Below the pieces are notes generated by a model. The model was not told the origin of the DNA, ran no database searches, and worked only from the letters and a program-made list of their open reading frames with translations. Below, piece by piece: positions 5,287 through 6,598 of a stretch of DNA of 6,598 nt. Source of the stretch: an uncultured Beijerinckiaceae bacterium (GTDB lineage: Bacteria; Pseudomonadota; Alphaproteobacteria; Rhizobiales; Beijerinckiaceae); assembly GCA_937873345.1 (NCBI GenBank), contig CALMRL010000214.1, forward strand, positions 1 to 6,598, in the 5' to 3' direction. The translations under genes and the position numbers were made by a program. Each line of letters starts with the position of its first letter. Within the stretch, counting starts at the first letter, position 1.

Positions 5287-5922
5287 CTACGACTTGCCGC
5301 CGGCATCCTTGCCCATCGCCTCCTTCCCCATGGCGTCGAGGGCGAGGTTGAGGTCGAGCACGTTGACGTGGCTCTCGCCGAACAGGCCGAGCGGGCGGCC
5401 CTGGACGTGGTTCGCCACCAGCTCGGCGACCTTCTCCGCCGGCAGGTTGCGCGCCCTGGCGACGCGCGCCACCTGGAACTGCGCCGCTTCCGGCGTGATG
5501 TCGGGATCGAGTCCCGACGCCGAGGTGGTCACGAGGTCGCCCGGCACCGCGGCGCCGGGGTTCTCCGCCTTGAGCTTGTCGCTGTCGCCCTTGATGCGGT
5601 CGATCAGCGCCTTGCTCGTCGGCCCCAGGTTGGAGCCGCCGGAGTTCGCCGCGTTGTAGGACGCCGGCACGGTCTTGGTCGCGTCCTTCGGGTCGGGCGC
5701 CACCGTCGCCGAGGGGCGAGGATGGAAGTAGCGCGGGCTCGAGAAGTCCTGCGCGATCAGGTCGGAGCCGATCACCTTGCCGTCCACGGTGACGAGGCTG
5801 CCCTCGGCCTGCCGCGGAAAGAGCAGGCCGGCAAAGCCGGTCACTACCAGCGGATAGAGGAGGCCGGTCACGAGGGTCAGCACGACCGTGACGACGAGGG
5901 CTGGGCGGAGCTGCTTGAGCAT
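5287..5922 (-). CDS. kdpC: KdpC, subunit of the potassium-transporting KdpFABC ATPase
   Basis: KdpC is the single-span subunit that stabilises the KdpFABC complex and supports ATP use by KdpB. The 211 residues begin with a short basic start and one membrane segment (about 8-33), then the family signatures VTGFAGLLFPRQAEGSL (27-43), GSDLIAQDFSSPRYFHPRPSA (52-72 in part), YNAANSGGSNLGPTS (89-103), VPGDLVTTSASGLDPDIT (126-143) and the late FGESHVNVLDLNLAL (181-195). It is longer than E. coli KdpC (190), mainly through a Lys/Gly/Ala tail after residue 196 that carries a short repeat. It starts 14 bases after the kdpB stop with only a weak Shine-Dalgarno, so coupled translation within the pump operon is likely. 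Unlike the usual order, kdpD does not follow it; the next gene is the convergent HD-GYP gene. Confidence 0.96.
   Translation of the reverse strand: MLKQLRPALVVTVVLTLVTGLLYPLVVTGFAGLLFPRQAEGSLVTVDGKVIGSDLIAQDFSSPRYFHPRPSATVAPDPKDATKTVPASYNAANSGGSNLGPTSKALIDRIKGDSDKLKAENPGAAVPGDLVTTSASGLDPDITPEAAQFQVARVARARNLPAEKVAELVANHVQGRPLGLFGESHVNVLDLNLALDAMGKEAMGKDAGGKS
5293..5337. repeat. Three-unit degenerate 15-bp repeat at the 3' end of kdpC
   Basis: Three 15-base units start at 5293, 5308 and 5323, each beginning with CTT on the plus strand. They encode DAMGK, EAMGK and DAGGK (residues 196-210), just before the final serine and stop. The conserved core of KdpC ends before this tail, so it looks like a lineage-specific terminal extension built by duplication. 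Confidence 0.7.
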
Positions 5923-5936
5923 GGGTCTCTCGTGCC

Positions 5937-6598
5937 TCAGGCGAGGTGCAGGGCGGTGACGACGAGGTCGACGGCCTTGATGCCGGCGAAGGGCAGGAGA
6001 ATGCCTCCCAGCCCGTAGACCAGGAGGTTGCGGCGCAGCAGCGCGGCGGCGCCCACCGCGCGGTACTTGACGCCCTTCAGGGCCAGCGGGATCAGCGCCA
6101 CGATGATCAGGGCGTTGAAGATGATCGCCGACAGGATCGCGGACTCCGGCGAGTGCAGCCGCATGATGTTGAGCGCGGCGAGCTGCGGATAGACCGCAAG
6201 GAAGATCGCCGGGATGATCGCGAAGTATTTCGCGACGTCGTTGGCGATCGAGAAGGTGGTGAGCGCGCCGCGCGTCATCAGCAGCTGCTTGCCGATCTCG
6301 ACGATCTCGATGAGCTTGGTCGGGTCGGAATCGAGGTCGATCATGTTGCCGGCCTCGCGCGCCGCCACCGTGCCGGTGTTCATCGCCACGCCGACGTCGG
6401 CCTGGGCCAGCGCGGGGGCGTCGTTGGTGCCGTCGCCGCACATCGCGACGAGCTTGCCCTTCGCCTGCTCCGAGCGGATCAGCCCGAGCTTGTCCTCCGG
6501 CGTCGCCTGGGCGAGGAAATCGTCGACGCCGGCCTCGGCGGCGATGGCGGCGGCGGTCATCGGGTTGTCGCCGGTGATCATCACCGTGCGGATGCCCA
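5937..6598 (-). CDS. kdpB: KdpB, catalytic P-type ATPase subunit of the potassium pump, C-terminal part
   Basis: The 219 visible residues are the C-terminal third of KdpB, which hydrolyses ATP to drive potassium uptake in KdpFABC (the E. coli protein has 682 residues). The fragment enters at GIRTVMITGDNP in the P domain, continues through the P-type hinge motif CGDGTNDAP (53-61) and ALAQADVGVAMNTGT, and then the conserved SIANDVAKYFAIIPA (116-130). The Asp and Lys of that motif (fragment residues 120 and 123) correspond to the coupling residues Asp583 and Lys586 of E. coli. The last membrane segments follow (about 132-147, 152-172 and 190-216). The phosphorylated Asp of DKTGT and the N-terminal membrane part lie beyond the right edge. 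The frame is open to the window end and is intact. kdpC follows after 14 bases. Confidence 0.97.
   Translation of the reverse strand, partial: GIRTVMITGDNPMTAAAIAAEAGVDDFLAQATPEDKLGLIRSEQAKGKLVAMCGDGTNDAPALAQADVGVAMNTGTVAAREAGNMIDLDSDPTKLIEIVEIGKQLLMTRGALTTFSIANDVAKYFAIIPAIFLAVYPQLAALNIMRLHSPESAILSAIIFNALIIVALIPLALKGVKYRAVGAAALLRRNLLVYGLGGILLPFAGIKAVDLVVTALHLA

Noticed and set aside
4209..5306. Minus-strand open frame opposite the HD-GYP gene, and a plus-strand frame from 4244 to 5659
   Set aside because: Both are shadows with Arg/Gly-rich low-complexity translation. The plus-strand frame at 4110-5216 has the complete HD-GYP motif set.
6420..6440. Cys in place of Thr in the KdpB hinge motif (CGDGTNDAP)
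   Set aside because: The rest of the motif is intact, and from memory this replacement occurs in many KdpB proteins, so it is not a sign of inactivation.

Overview
The window is very GC-rich (I estimate about 70%) with densely packed genes. Protein sequence and gene style point to an alphaproteobacterium, perhaps a Rhizobiales member such as Methylobacterium. That placement is an inference from composition and motif style, not a database result. The region is the high-affinity potassium uptake (Kdp) locus with two unusual companions.

Layout from left to right: (1) positions 1-382, minus strand, the N-terminal 127 residues of a PTS EIIA-type (PtsN/EIIA-Ntr-like) protein, cut by the window edge; (2) 382-1101, minus, kdpE, the response regulator; (3) 1098-3830, minus, kdpD, the sensor kinase; (4) 3831-4109, a divergent intergenic region with a long perfect inverted repeat and several short palindromes; (5) 4110-5216, plus strand, an HD-GYP domain protein, probably a cyclic-di-GMP phosphodiesterase, with a receiver-like but apparently non-phosphorylatable N-terminus; (6) 5217-5286, a convergent gap with a weak hairpin; (7) 5287-5922, minus, kdpC; (8) 5937-6598, minus, the C-terminal third of kdpB, cut by the right edge.

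KdpB and KdpC are subunits of the P-type potassium pump. KdpD and KdpE are the two-component system that induces it under potassium limitation. kdpD, kdpE and the EIIA gene overlap by 4 bases and then 1 base, so they look like one translationally coupled operon. EIIA-Ntr is known to bind and stimulate KdpD in Escherichia coli, so its coupling here to kdpDE gives a plausible regulatory module: phosphotransferase state, KdpD activity, pump expression. The HD-GYP gene sits on the opposite strand between the pump genes and the regulatory genes. It splits the usual kdpABC-DE arrangement, forces kdpDE to use its own promoter region, and brings a probable cyclic-di-GMP hydrolase next to potassium regulation. 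A functional link is only an inference from position.

Two in-frame 15-bp tandem repeats, one in kdpD and one at the end of kdpC, are smaller oddities. Nothing else in the window looks like a mobile element, RNA gene or CRISPR array.
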